In this document: positions 18,060 to 27,023 of the stretch, piece by piece
Numbering within the stretch: position 1 is the first letter of the stretch
Layout: the number at the start of each line of letters is the position of its first letter
Assembly: GCA_963734625.1 (NCBI GenBank)
Contig: CAVTHW010000018.1
Coordinates: 280,240 to 344,239 of the forward strand
Reading direction: 5' to 3'
Source: CAVTHW01 sp963734625
GTDB lineage: Bacteria > Acidobacteriota > Terriglobia > Bryobacterales > Bryobacteraceae
DNA length: 64,000 nucleotides
Program-made: the position numbers and the translations under genes
Notes under the pieces: model-generated
Databases searched by the model: none
Seen by the model: only the letters and a program-made list of their open reading frames with translations
Told to the model about the DNA's origin: nothing

Positions 18060-18746
18060 TCAGTACTCGGTTTCCGCTTCCCGTTCCAGGCCAGCCGTAT
18101 CGAGTAGCGACACCCTCTTCTTCTCGATCCGCAGCAGTCCCTCGGCCTGGAAACGGCTCAGGTTCCGGGAAACCACTTCCCTGACAGTCCCCAGCCGTGA
18201 GGCCAGTTCCTGGTGCGTCACCGAAAGCTGGAAGGACGGTTTGCCGGCCTGAGCCCCGAAATCCAGCAGACTGCGCGCCAGCCGCTGACGCACGCTCCCG
18301 AAGCTCACCGCCTCCACAATGGAGACTAGCTGGCGCAAACGCTGCCCCACGACTGCCAGAACCTTCAGAGCGACCTCCGGGCGCTGGCGGCACACCTGCC
18401 GGAAGTCCTGCTTGCTGATCAGATAAGCCAGCACATCATCCAGGGCGCTGACGGTCGCCGGATATGGGGCGTCGTCGAAAAGCGGCACCTCGGCGACGCT
18501 GGATGGGGCGGATTCGATCGCCAGCATGATTTCGCGCCCCGCCGGCGACGTCTTGAAGATCTTCACGCTCCCGCGCCCCAGAACGAACAGGCCGTAACAG
18601 GCATCCCCTTCCCGGAAGAGGACGTCCTCCGGCGCGAAACGCCGCGCCAATGCGCGTTCGGCGAGGCTGGCCACCTCAGCAGCTGTCAGCGTGGCGAATA
18701 GCGGTGTCCGCCTCAGGGCATCGGCCTTGTCTGCGCTCATAGACAA
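18060..18746 (-). CDS. Crp/Fnr-family transcriptional regulator
   Basis: 228 residues: cyclic-nucleotide-binding fold (residues ~15-130, LFREGDACYGLFVLGRGSVKI, GREIMLAIESAPSSVAEVPLF), dimer helix (VALKVLAVVGQRLRQLVSIVE) and winged helix-turn-helix (VTHQELASRLGTVREVVSRNL). The Fnr iron-sulfur Cys cluster is absent; only isolated Cys remain, so oxygen sensing by an FeS centre is unlikely. Effector unknown. It lies inside the electron-transfer cluster, 63 bases after the outer-membrane barrel gene and before the inner-membrane genes, and probably regulates the cluster. Confidence 0.93.
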   Translation of the reverse strand: MSMSADKADALRRTPLFATLTAAEVASLAERALARRFAPEDVLFREGDACYGLFVLGRGSVKIFKTSPAGREIMLAIESAPSSVAEVPLFDDAPYPATVSALDDVLAYLISKQDFRQVCRQRPEVALKVLAVVGQRLRQLVSIVEAVSFGSVRQRLARSLLDFGAQAGKPSFQLSVTHQELASRLGTVREVVSRNLSRFQAEGLLRIEKKRVSLLDTAGLEREAETEY

Positions 18747-18809
18747 GAACGACTATACCCCACCGCCCCTGTTCGGAGCCGCGCGCGTGAACAAGCGGTT
18801 CCCAGGCAA

Positions 18810-20780
18810 CTACAGCCCGATGTGCAGCCCGACCGTGAACTGGTGCGTCCGAAACGCCTGGTAGAGGTAGAACAGATCGGACATCCCGTAGTAACGCCAT
18901 TCGGCGTACAACTGGGACTTGCGCGGCAGCGGCAGCGCTACCTTGCCCATCGGCTGGAAGTACTGCATGGGGCGGCTGCCCGAGGAGCGCAGGAACGATC
19001 CCCCAGCGCTTACCTTCACGTATTCGCTCCCCACCTTCGCGAGGCTGAGGTCCAGCAGGCCCGTGCCAATGTGCGCGCTGTCCTGGTAGGAAGACGTCGC
19101 CGCCGTCAGCCTGTTCGGGATCAGGTACTGGATGTCGGAGTTCACCGTCGAGCGCGTGTACTCCGCCAGCAGGCTGATTCTCGTCCCGCCCCACGGCGTC
19201 CAGAACGCGGACAGCGAGTTCTCCCGGCTCCGGAAGTGGTAGTTATTGAAGCCGGCCACGGGATTCTCATTGTTGAGGTAGGAGAAGCTGGCGTTCAGCG
19301 CCAGCGAGTTGAGCGCCTGATATCTGGCGCGCACCCGCGCCTTCTGGTACCCCTTCAGGCTGGTGCGGAAGTAGGTGCGGGAGAAGTTGCGGGCCGAGGT
19401 AGAAGCTTCGAGGTCAAAGTTGGCGCTGAACTTTTGCGAGGGTCCGGAAAGTCAAGCCGCCGAAAACAACGTGGAGCTTCGACTTGGCCGTCTCCTGGGG
19501 ACCAGTCTGGCTCAAATCCGAAGCGCGAACCTCGGAGTCCCCCCACACATAGCGGTGACCGGCGCGCAGAGTGAGCTTGGGAATCACGTCGAGATAGACA
19601 CCGAGTTCCTGGCGGTTGTAGTTGACCACCAGCAGGGCCAGGCCGGTCGGCCCGAGAGTCGTGGTCCCGCCCGGGATCAGGTTGTCAACCCCGACAGCAA
19701 GACTCGCCGGTTGTGTGGTACCGGTTAGTCATCAGCGATTCGACCAGGCGCACCTTCGGAGCGATTCGCAATTCGAAGCCGAACCATGCCCGAGGTGTGC
19801 GGCTGCTTGGCCGTAGTGCTCAGCACCAACAACTGGCCCGTGATGAAGGACGTCGACGACAGCGGCGATACCAGGGTACCCGTCTCGGTCTGGTTGTAAG
19901 TAACGTCCGTCTGCGGCTGGCTATATAGGAATTGACCGTAGACGTTCAACCGGGAGAAGGGATTAGCGGTGAACAGCACCTTGCTGTAGATACTCTTCCC
20001 GCGGACGCCGTAAGCCTGGATCAGGTTGTTCAACGTAAGCTGCTTGCCCAGAAATTTCGTGGTCCGGTTCCCGAAGCTCGGGCCGGGGCCGGCAAACAGG
20101 TTCTGGTCGTCCTTGAACGTCGTCCCGCCCTGCTCCAGCGTCAGATGGAAGCGATTGAACTCGAGGCGGACCCCGCCCCGGTAGTTGTCGGTCTTGTCCC
20201 GCAGAACCTCGGCCACTGCGTATTCGTTGGACGTGCCGACAAAATCTGTGACGCCTGTGCCCTTACCCCAGTCCCGGCTGTAGCCCAAATATGGGCTGAT
20301 CCGCTTCCCGGGAAACAGATCTAGTTGTCCGTCGAACATCCGCCGCCGGACGTCGTAGGAATTCTGGCTCGTCAGCAGCCCGGTGGCGAGTCCCGGGTTG
20401 GCGAACGACGGCAGCGCGTTGAAGTAGGCGATGTTTCGGTAATCGAGCGAGAGGCGATACGCGCCCTCTCGCTCGGCATCCAGATGCGCCGTACTATACG
20501 GCTCCCCGCCCCAGTTGTTGGCTCTAAAGTTCAGCTTGTCGAAAAACTTGTGCGCGGCATTCTTGAACGAAAGGTCCAAGCCCAGCAGTTTCGGACCTTG
20601 GCCGAGATTGACGACACTCCTGTAGGTCGCGAAGTCTCCAGCGACCCCGGTGATCCAGCGGTTGCCTACATCGATGGAGCCCGAAATCGACTGCTCGGCG
20701 GTGGGCGTCGCGGGAGCCTGGGTTGCCGCTTGCTGGGCCAGCAAGGGCGCCGACAGCAGAATGACGGTGAGTAGTCTCAT
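18810..20780 (-). CDS. MtrB/PioB-like outer-membrane beta-barrel (three frameshifts)
   Basis: Start ATG 20780 (MRLLTVILLSAPLLAQ, signal peptide) overlaps the decaheme gene by four bases. The protein is about 650 residues of alternating hydrophobic/aromatic strands with short turns (GRAYRLSLDYRN-type repeats, VYGQFLYSQPQTDVTY, LNASFSYLNNENP, SLLAEYTRST), ending with a terminal strand HQFTVGLHIGL typical of outer-membrane barrels. Position directly after an MtrA/DmsE-type decaheme cytochrome is the MtrAB arrangement, so it should sheath that cytochrome in the outer membrane. The N-terminal CXXC seen in Shewanella MtrB is not apparent. Single-base shifts are needed near 19755, 19710 and 19428. 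Confidence 0.8.
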
Positions 20781-21757
20781 CGGAGTAGCACCCCGCTGAC
20801 GTTCGATCCATGAACCTTCACGTGACATATGGTGCAGTTCCGGAAGCGCTGGCTGTTCAGATCGTGGAAGGCCGGCGGTATCGTGCCGATCGTCGCCGGC
20901 AGTGTCTGCACCGAAGGCGCCGGCAGGTTGGCGTGGCACTCCAAACACACCAGGCGGACTTCCTGGCGGGTCAGCATTCGCGGATTGGAGGAGCCGTGCG
21001 GCTGGTGGCAGGCCATGCAACCCTCCAGGCGCACCGGCGCATGCTCGTAGGCGTACGGTCCGCGCTTATCTCCGTGGCATTTCAGGCAGCCCGGCTCGTT
21101 GGCCGATACCGTCTGCAGCGCCTTGGGCAGCAGACCGCCGTGAGGGTTGTGGCAGTCCACGCAGGACATCGCCCCTTCCGGCAAACGGTGCTTGTAGGGC
21201 CGCTGGAACGAGGCCCACTGCTGCGTGTGGCACTTGGAGCAAAGCTGGTTGACCACAGTGGCCTTGCGCGGAGCGATCGTTCCGCCCGCCGGGTTGTGGA
21301 TCGTGTGGCAGGAAGTGCAGCCTACCTCGTTCTTCGCGTGCGGGCCCATAATCCTGCCGACCTGCGTCGCCTGGTTCAGATGGCAGGAGAGGCAGACCTT
21401 GTCGGCTTGCGCCGCGGGCATCTTGGCCGGGTTGAGAATGTCCTTCCCTTCCCCGGCCGAGGCGTGTACGCTCGCCGGCCCGTGGCAAGCCTCGCAGGCC
21501 TTCCCTTGCCAGCCGCGCCGTGCATCCTTCTCGACGGCCACATGCGGGTTGCTTTGGAACGTTTTGAAAAGGCCGTCGTGACAGGCCTCGCATGTCGCCG
21601 AGCCGACGGTGGTCGCCGTGGCATTGCTCGCGGCCTGCTGCGCGCCCCAAAGGCTCGCGGAGGCCGCCAGCAAGATGACGTGAGCCGCCAGGAGACCGCC
21701 CAACCTGCGGCGGCCCCTGCGGCCGATTGATTTAGAAACCAGCGAGCTAGTGTGCAT
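20777..21757 (-). CDS. DmsE/MtrA-type periplasmic decaheme c-type cytochrome
   Basis: 326 residues with a signal peptide (GGLLAAHVILLAASASLWGA) and exactly ten CXXCH motifs: CEACH twice, CLSCH, CTSCH, CSKCH, CVDCH, CLKCH, CMACH, CLECH and CTICH. Spacing and the repeated H-N-P-H-G/H-G-S signatures match the DmsE/MtrA family, which threads through an MtrB barrel and passes electrons from periplasm to surface. Overlaps OmcA upstream by 11 bases and the barrel gene by four, a tight translational unit. Intact frame. Confidence 0.95.
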   Translation of the reverse strand: MHTSSLVSKSIGRRGRRRLGGLLAAHVILLAASASLWGAQQAASNATATTVGSATCEACHDGLFKTFQSNPHVAVEKDARRGWQGKACEACHGPASVHASAGEGKDILNPAKMPAAQADKVCLSCHLNQATQVGRIMGPHAKNEVGCTSCHTIHNPAGGTIAPRKATVVNQLCSKCHTQQWASFQRPYKHRLPEGAMSCVDCHNPHGGLLPKALQTVSANEPGCLKCHGDKRGPYAYEHAPVRLEGCMACHQPHGSSNPRMLTRQEVRLVCLECHANLPAPSVQTLPATIGTIPPAFHDLNSQRFRNCTICHVKVHGSNVSGVLLR

Positions 21758-23792
21758 GCACTTTATTCACTGAGAAGTCAGCGGTTGTGCCGTGGCAAAC
21801 TGAACAAGTCTCCACGGTGATTGTGCCCAGCTTCACAGTATTGATCAGGGCGTGAGAGGCGGCGTAAATCGTTCCGTGGCAGCTCGTGCAGGCGGCCGCC
21901 TCGGGGTAGTCCGGATTCAGGTAACCCTGCGGATCGACCACCGGAAGCGTGCCCTGCGGCAGCGGAAGCTGCTGCGAGTCGTTGACGTGGCAGGCCGTGC
22001 AGTTGCGCCGGTCACCGGGGAAGAGGACTTCGTTAAAGTTATTGGTCCCGATTGAGTAATCGTTAACCAGTTCCTCGCCCGTGTGGATCTTGTGAATCAT
22101 CGTCCGGAAATCGATCGACTGCGGCGGCAGCCCCGACCCGGCGGCGGCAGTAGCCGTAGCGTTCGGGGTGTGGCAGAAAGTACACTCCTGCGCCGTGTTG
22201 CGGTTGCCGCCGTGGAAGTACAGGAAACCGTGGCACTGGCTGCAATTGGCGGACGCTACGACCGTGCGCCGGGCCACTACCGGCGTCCCGTCCACGGAGA
22301 ACGCCAACTGCTTGTTGGTCCCTATGTCGCGAGCCGTCTGTTGGGCGTCCGTGCCGGGATAAATCGTGACGCTGTTGTAGCCTTCCATGCCGATGGAGAA
22401 GCTGCCCTTGGCGGTCGCCGGCAGCGCAGCCGTGAAGGTGTAGGCGTAAGTCCCGCCCCCTGCGTCTACGGCGGCCTGCCTCGGGTCTTCAGAAACGGAT
22501 GACGGGAAGTCCGTGTTCGGCCCCGCCAGGAGCAGTCTCAACCGGCTCATCGTGGATGGCACGATCGTCGCGCCCGATTTGTCCTGGATCGAGAAGGTGA
22601 CCGTCGGCTTCAGGCCCGGTCCGGCATTGGTCACGCTGATCAGGTTGAACACCACGCCCTTTAGCTGGTTGGAGAAATTAGCGATGGTGTGCGCCCCGGT
22701 GACCGAGAGGTCGAATTCGGTCTCGCCTTCGGGCTGGTGGCATTCGGCGCAGTGGCTGCTGTCGTTCTGAATTAGCCCCGCGTGGTTCTCGCCGGTCGCG
22801 AAATTCACGTTATCGTGGCAGGACTGGCAGGCGGCCATGTTGGGGTTCAGATACGCCATGGCCTGCTTCGCGCCGGTCGTCTGCTCGTGGCAGAACGTGC
22901 AATTGCGCGTGTCGGGATACGCCGGGAACACAACCTTAGAGAAGTCGGCAACGCCGTGGGAGGTGATGAATTGGTACGGCGTCCCAGCCTCGACGCTCGG
23001 CAGATTCTCTCCCGTGTGAATCCTGTGAATCATGGTCGGCATGTCGGCGGTGTTGCCCGTCGCCGGGTTGATCGTCTGCGGGGTGTGGCACAGAATGCAG
23101 ACCGGCATGCTCTTCCGGCCGCCAGTGCCGTGGGCGGAAAGGTCCTGGTGGCACTTGTTGCAGGTCACCGTCTTGATCACGTCGCGCGTCACCTGCACCG
23201 CGGAGCCGTCCGGCACGAAATCGAAGGTCGTGTCCGTACCGTAGACCGGAAGGTCAAACTCCGCCAGGTTCCGGCTGCCGTACAGGCCAATGGTGTGGGT
23301 CGCGGTCCGGTCATAGCCCGCCGGCGCCTTCGTCTTGAAGGTGTAGGTGTAGTCGCCGTCGGCGTTCTTCGTGTAGGATCCGCCGCTGTCTGCGCCCGCT
23401 TGTATTACGGTAACGCCATTCCCATTTGCGGCAGTGCTGGACCGCGTCGTGTACGTTACGTATTGCGTCTTGCCCTTGGGGATATAGGCCGCTATGAAAC
23501 TGCTGGACACCGCGCCGGGCGTGTAGATGCCCTCCCGATCCAGCGGCAATCCCTTGGGATCCGTCGCCGTGTAACGAACCGAGATCGTACCATCGGCCGC
23601 GATCTGCGCCGAAACGATCTTGAGCGTCAGGCCCGGCCGAACGAAGGACATCAGATACGCATTGGCGTAGTATGCCTTCTCCACTATCGAGAAGTCCGGA
23701 CCGTCTGCACTGACAAGGTAGACCGATCCGGCCAGAAGCGCCACCAGCAAGCCGATTCGCACGGCCCATGATTTCAACAACGGGATTCTCAT
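21747..23792 (-). CDS. OmcA/MtrC-family decaheme c-type cytochrome
   Basis: 681 residues with an N-terminal signal helix (IGLLVALLAGSVYLVSA) and ten CXXCH motifs in two groups of five (CNKCH, CILCH, CTFCH, CQSCH, CAECH; then CSQCH, CTFCH, CTACH, CTSCH, CSVCH) separated by beta-rich domains, the alternating layout of OmcA/MtrC. Both groups carry the conserved MIHRIHTGE/MIHKIHTGE motif. Family members reduce metals or electrodes at the cell surface. No Cys follows the signal peptide, so unlike the Shewanella proteins it is not an evident lipoprotein. First gene of the operon, with a sigma-54-like element upstream. Confidence 0.95.
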   Translation of the reverse strand: MRIPLLKSWAVRIGLLVALLAGSVYLVSADGPDFSIVEKAYYANAYLMSFVRPGLTLKIVSAQIAADGTISVRYTATDPKGLPLDREGIYTPGAVSSSFIAAYIPKGKTQYVTYTTRSSTAANGNGVTVIQAGADSGGSYTKNADGDYTYTFKTKAPAGYDRTATHTIGLYGSRNLAEFDLPVYGTDTTFDFVPDGSAVQVTRDVIKTVTCNKCHQDLSAHGTGGRKSMPVCILCHTPQTINPATGNTADMPTMIHRIHTGENLPSVEAGTPYQFITSHGVADFSKVVFPAYPDTRNCTFCHEQTTGAKQAMAYLNPNMAACQSCHDNVNFATGENHAGLIQNDSSHCAECHQPEGETEFDLSVTGAHTIANFSNQLKGVVFNLISVTNAGPGLKPTVTFSIQDKSGATIVPSTMSRLRLLLAGPNTDFPSSVSEDPRQAAVDAGGGTYAYTFTAALPATAKGSFSIGMEGYNSVTIYPGTDAQQTARDIGTNKQLAFSVDGTPVVARRTVVASANCSQCHGFLYFHGGNRNTAQECTFCHTPNATATAAAGSGLPPQSIDFRTMIHKIHTGEELVNDYSIGTNNFNEVLFPGDRRNCTACHVNDSQQLPLPQGTLPVVDPQGYLNPDYPEAAACTSCHGTIYAASHALINTVKLGTITVETCSVCHGTTADFSVNKVHAH

Positions 23793-23875
23793 ATAGTGCC
23801 CCCCAATAACAAGGTCAATTCCGGTTCCGCAACCTCATCGTGTAAACCTCAACACAAAAAGGTCCGATACTCCCT

Positions 23876-23891
23876 AGCAGGGCATGGCCCA
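23876..23891 (-). promoter_or_regulatory. Candidate sigma-54 promoter for the cytochrome operon
   Basis: Minus-strand TGGGCC-ATGCC-CTGCT keeps the GG and GC dinucleotides at the strict ten-base spacing of -24/-12 promoters (consensus TGGCAC-N5-TTGCW). Transcription would start near 23865, about 73 bases before the OmcA ATG. The cluster encodes its own sigma-54 activator at 12128-13486, which supports the call; by sequence alone it is a moderate match. Confidence 0.45.
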
Positions 23892-23908
23892 AACCACCTC
23901 CCCCAATT

Positions 23909-23926
23909 GTGACCGGGCCTCATCAC
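23909..23926. promoter_or_regulatory. Dyad upstream of the sigma-54 element
   Basis: GTGA-N10-TCAC dyad 18 bases upstream of the -24 element, followed further upstream by TATAG-C-CTATA near 23939-23949. These are possible binding sites for the Crp/Fnr protein or the NtrC-type activator. The arms are too far apart for a classical Crp site. The rest of 23793-24054 shows nothing else except short GCTGTG/CACAGC hairpins at 24003-24050, beyond the rnpB 3' end. Confidence 0.25.
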
Positions 23927-24054
23927 GTTTTCAACCTCATATAGCCTATAGAAAAGTTAATCTTGGGCGAGAGCGGCTGGATGGTGCGTAAATACACCCA
24001 GAAGCTGTGTTAAATTCCACAGTGCTGTGTTGTTTTTCGCAGCACTTCGTCGAT

Positions 24055-24434
24055 GGGCCTGTAAAACTGTAAGCCGGTTTCTGTGCCCTTGCGGGCGGCA
24101 GTCATTCATCTAGGCCCGGCATCTCTGCCGGGCTCAAGCGACCTACCCGAGAGTCAGACGGAGCGGGCCGCTCCTTCTCTCCTATTTGGTCTTGCTCCGC
24201 GTGGGGTTTACCCTGCCAGTCCGGATTGCTCCGGCCGCGGTGCGCTCTTACCGCACCTTTTCACCCTTACCCCCAGGTCGGGGGCGGTACGTTTTCTGTG
24301 GCACTTTCCGTGAAACCCGCTTTGAGCAGGCCCCCCCGGCCGTTAGCCGGCACGCCGCCCTATGGAGACCGGACTTTCCTCCCGCCTTCCGAGGTCACCC
24401 CCGGCCGGCGAGCGACTGCCCGTCCTACAGGCCC
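24055..24434 (-). ncRNA. rnpB: RNase P RNA (first copy)
   Basis: Minus-strand bacterial type A RNase P RNA. The near-universal GAGGAAAGTCC of the core lies at 24370-24381 and the conserved ACAGAAACCGGCTTA at the 3' side near 24068-24085. Helix P1 closes perfectly: GGGCCTGTA at the 5' end pairs with TACAGGCCC at the 3' end, which fixes the boundaries to a few bases. Catalytic RNA that removes tRNA leaders. A CATAAT -10-like box lies at 24443-24448. Differs clearly in sequence from the copy at 60434-60841. Confidence 0.93.
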
Positions 24435-24576
24435 AATCATCTATTATGGCTCAGCGGTGATCCAGTAGCGGAGGCTGAGCCCCGCGGCCGGTGCACGACA
24501 TAGAAGTGGAATCGCCCAGCTTTGGCCCGGCATCTGGCGACAGTCCTAAGAAACGCCGGCTCACAAGCCGGCGGGG

Positions 24577-25960
24577 CGCGGTAGGGATGCCGGTTGCCCG
24601 GCACCCCCCGCACAGAGCCGTGCTGGCGCTACTAACGCACACGGTTCCTACCTCGGATGTTTGGCGTCGAAGCGCTCGTCCGGATAGGGGTGCTGGATAC
24701 AGAGATCGGGCAGCAAGGCGCCGAGACGCTCATGGAAGCGCTTCCAGGTCCACCGGTTGCGCTGGCCGAGCCACATGCGCAACACGTCTTTCCGGAACGC
24801 CCACAGTCGCTCCTGGTTGCCCGGAATCGCATGGTATTGGAAATACCCCCGCACCACCGGCTGCAACCACGCCACCGTATTCCCGATCGACCCGTGCAGG
24901 CGCTTCCGCAGTTGAGCCCGGATATCCTTCAGCTTGACTGCCATGCGCTTGCCGATGGTCTTACGGTGTACGGTGAAATAGCCCGTCTTGTGGCTCGTCC
25001 CACAGATGTGGGTGAAACCCAAAAAGTTGAAGGTCTCAGGCTTCCCGTCTCCACGCATCTTCCGGCGCTCGGCGGCATAGCGTCCGAACTCGATCAGACG
25101 CGTCTTCTCCGAATGCAGTTCCAGCCCGAACTTCGCCAGACGTTTCCGCAACTGCTCCAGAAACCGCTCGGCGTCCTGCCGGTGCTGAAACCCCAGCACG
25201 GGGTGAGTAGGCCCGGGGAGTTTCACCCCGAGCCTCTCCGCACGAATCGTCTTCACCGCCTTGTCGGAAACTGCCGGACTGAAGTTGATGAAGTACTTTC
25301 CTCTGCGATTCTCCGCTCTCGTCGGTCGAAACGTGTAGCCGAGAAAGTCGAACTTCTCGTTCGGATACGTCCTTCGCCGATCCTCATCCTTGCAATAGAC
25401 GATCTTCTTCTTCTCCGGATGAAGCTCCAGCCCACAGCCCTTCAAGCGACGTGTTCTCCTTGGTCGGCGGCCTTCCCTCCACAACCTCCTGCGACCCTCC
25501 CTGGTCTTCGTTCGGCTGCTTCGCCGGTACTATGCCGCTGTACGACTCCCCGCCGCCGTGCATGTGGGCCTTATCGCTCATCGCTTTCTCCCACCGGCCC
25601 GCTGCCTTTCGACCACGGGCGGCCACGGGGCCTCTCGGTTCTCGCGCGTGGAGTTTCTATGCATGCCTGGGGTCTTCGACTCCGCAGGGCCGCGACGCAC
25701 TCGCGTTGGCGCACGCCGCTGTGTTGCCTTCCGGTTAGCCTGACACCGTCGGCACCCTGGACTGGCGATTTCGGAGCTCACGACTTCGGGTTGCCCTGCC
25801 TGCATATACCCCTCGTCAACGCTTCAAGTGCGGCCTCTCGGCCGCCCTCGCATGACTGGGGGCCAGGATGGTTCGCTACTCCTTTCCTGTATGACTCTTT
25901 CATTCACAACTCCACGCCGGTTTATCCCGACGCTATCCAGGCTGAAAGCCCGACCCCACA
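24577..25960 (-). mobile_element. Group II intron copy 3, internally deleted
   Basis: A different intron type from the pair at 7.7-11.3 kb. Domain V (minus strand, about 24612-24648) contains CCGTGTGCGTTAGTAGCG with its return strand, and the domain VI hairpin GGTGCCGGGCAACCGGCATCC follows, ending near 24577. Downstream is a CGCCGGCT/AGCCGGCG hairpin (24554-24573). The 5' half (25600-25960) looks like domain I, but the exact 5' end is uncertain. The encoded enzyme has lost its catalytic centre, so the element cannot move by itself. It is inserted between rnpB and the patatin gene. Confidence 0.8.
24648..25581 (-). pseudogene. Chimeric remnant of group II intron reverse transcriptase
   Basis: Three pieces of RT-maturase are stitched together. 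An N terminus (MSDKAHMHGG, then SGIVPAKQPNEDQGG and EGRPPTKENTS) comes first. Next, in another frame, is the end of one RT thumb (GLELHPEKKKIVYCKDEDRR, KFDFLGYTFRP, FINFSPAVSDKAVK). Near 25220 comes a second RT tail (VLGFQHRQDAERFLEQLRKR, GLELHSEKTRLIEFGRYA, FNFLGFTHICG) with its own maturase segment (AWLQPVVRGYFQYHAIPGN). The palm domain with the YADD site is absent. The duplicated thumb shows recombination between two related introns followed by deletion. Confidence 0.82.
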
Positions 25961-26029
25961 GGGGGCAGGGCATTTGTAGGCGCATGCTAGAATCGAGGCG
26001 GGACGCGGAAGACGCGCGCGAAGGCCGTA

Positions 26030-27019
26030 GTGAACAAGATCATGACCAAGCCGGTTCGTATTCTGTCCATCGACGGAGGCGGGATACGGGGCGTGGCGCC
26101 AGCCCTGGTTCTGGCCAAGATCGAGTCCATCACGCGGAAACCAATTGCCGAACTGTTCGACCTGATCGCCGGCACTTCCACCGGCGGAATCCTGGCCCTG
26201 GGGCTCACCAAGCCCGGCGGTGACGGAAGGCCGGAACACTCCGCCGCGAACCTGGTGTCGTTATACGAGCAGGAGGGCAGGCGCATTTTCCACCGGTCCG
26301 TGTTGTGGAGAGCACTGTCGCTAGGCAACCTGGCAGCGCAGAAGTACGAAGCCGGCGGAATTCAAAGCGTCCTTGAGAAGTACTTCGGAGAAGCCCGCCT
26401 GCGGGATGCGCTCACTGAGGTAATCGTCCCCTGCTACGAGACCGAACGGCGGATTCCGTTCTTCTTCAAGAGCCGCAACGCCAGGAGCAAGCAAGGGTAC
26501 GACTTTCCCATGACGGAAGTGGCGCGGGCGACTTCGGCGGCGCCGACCTACTTCGAGCCGCTCAGGCTGGCGAACGGAACGCCGAACGATTACTACTCCC
26601 TGATTGACGGAGGCGTATTCGCCAACAATCCCGCGATGTGCGCCTATGCGGAAGCCAAAACAAACCATCCGGAGAGCCATGCCTTTCGGCTGGTCTCGCT
26701 GGGTTCGGGAGAGTTCAGACGGCCGCTGGTATACGGAAGAATCCGGCGATGGGGACTGGCCCGCTGGACGCAGCCCATCCTGGGCGTGACGCAGGGCGGT
26801 GTCGCCAGCACGGTGGACTACCAGCTTCGTCAACTGCTGCCGCGGTCTTCGGACGGGACGAGGAGCTACTGGCGCTTTCAGGTCCGGCTGGACGGGCAGC
26901 ACGACTCGATGGACGATGCAAGATCGGACAATCTGCGCGCCCTCCGGCTTCTGACTGAGTCAATGATCCACGAGCGGCTTGACGACCTCAAGCTCCTTTG
27001 CGAGACACTGGTAGCGTAA
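26030..27019 (+). CDS. Patatin-like phospholipase
   Basis: 329 residues, soluble, no signal peptide. Patatin hallmarks: oxyanion-hole loop DGGGIRG (15-21), nucleophile S50 in GTSTG, and the catalytic Asp in DGGVFANNP around residue 190. CapV-type patatins with this compact form degrade membrane phospholipids when activated by a cyclic nucleotide. GTG 26030 or ATG 26042 could be the start. It is followed after four bases by a diadenylate cyclase gene on the same strand, an unusual and suggestive pairing, but no other CBASS gene is present. The family is sure, the role is not. Confidence 0.92.
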   Translation: MNKIMTKPVRILSIDGGGIRGVAPALVLAKIESITRKPIAELFDLIAGTSTGGILALGLTKPGGDGRPEHSAANLVSLYEQEGRRIFHRSVLWRALSLGNLAAQKYEAGGIQSVLEKYFGEARLRDALTEVIVPCYETERRIPFFFKSRNARSKQGYDFPMTEVARATSAAPTYFEPLRLANGTPNDYYSLIDGGVFANNPAMCAYAEAKTNHPESHAFRLVSLGSGEFRRPLVYGRIRRWGLARWTQPILGVTQGGVASTVDYQLRQLLPRSSDGTRSYWRFQVRLDGQHDSMDDARSDNLRALRLLTESMIHERLDDLKLLCETLVA

Positions 27020-27023
27020 GGAA

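Noticed and set aside
23939..23949. TATAG-C-CTATA palindrome as a specific operator
   Set aside because: Too short and AT-rich to be distinguished from chance; mentioned only as context.
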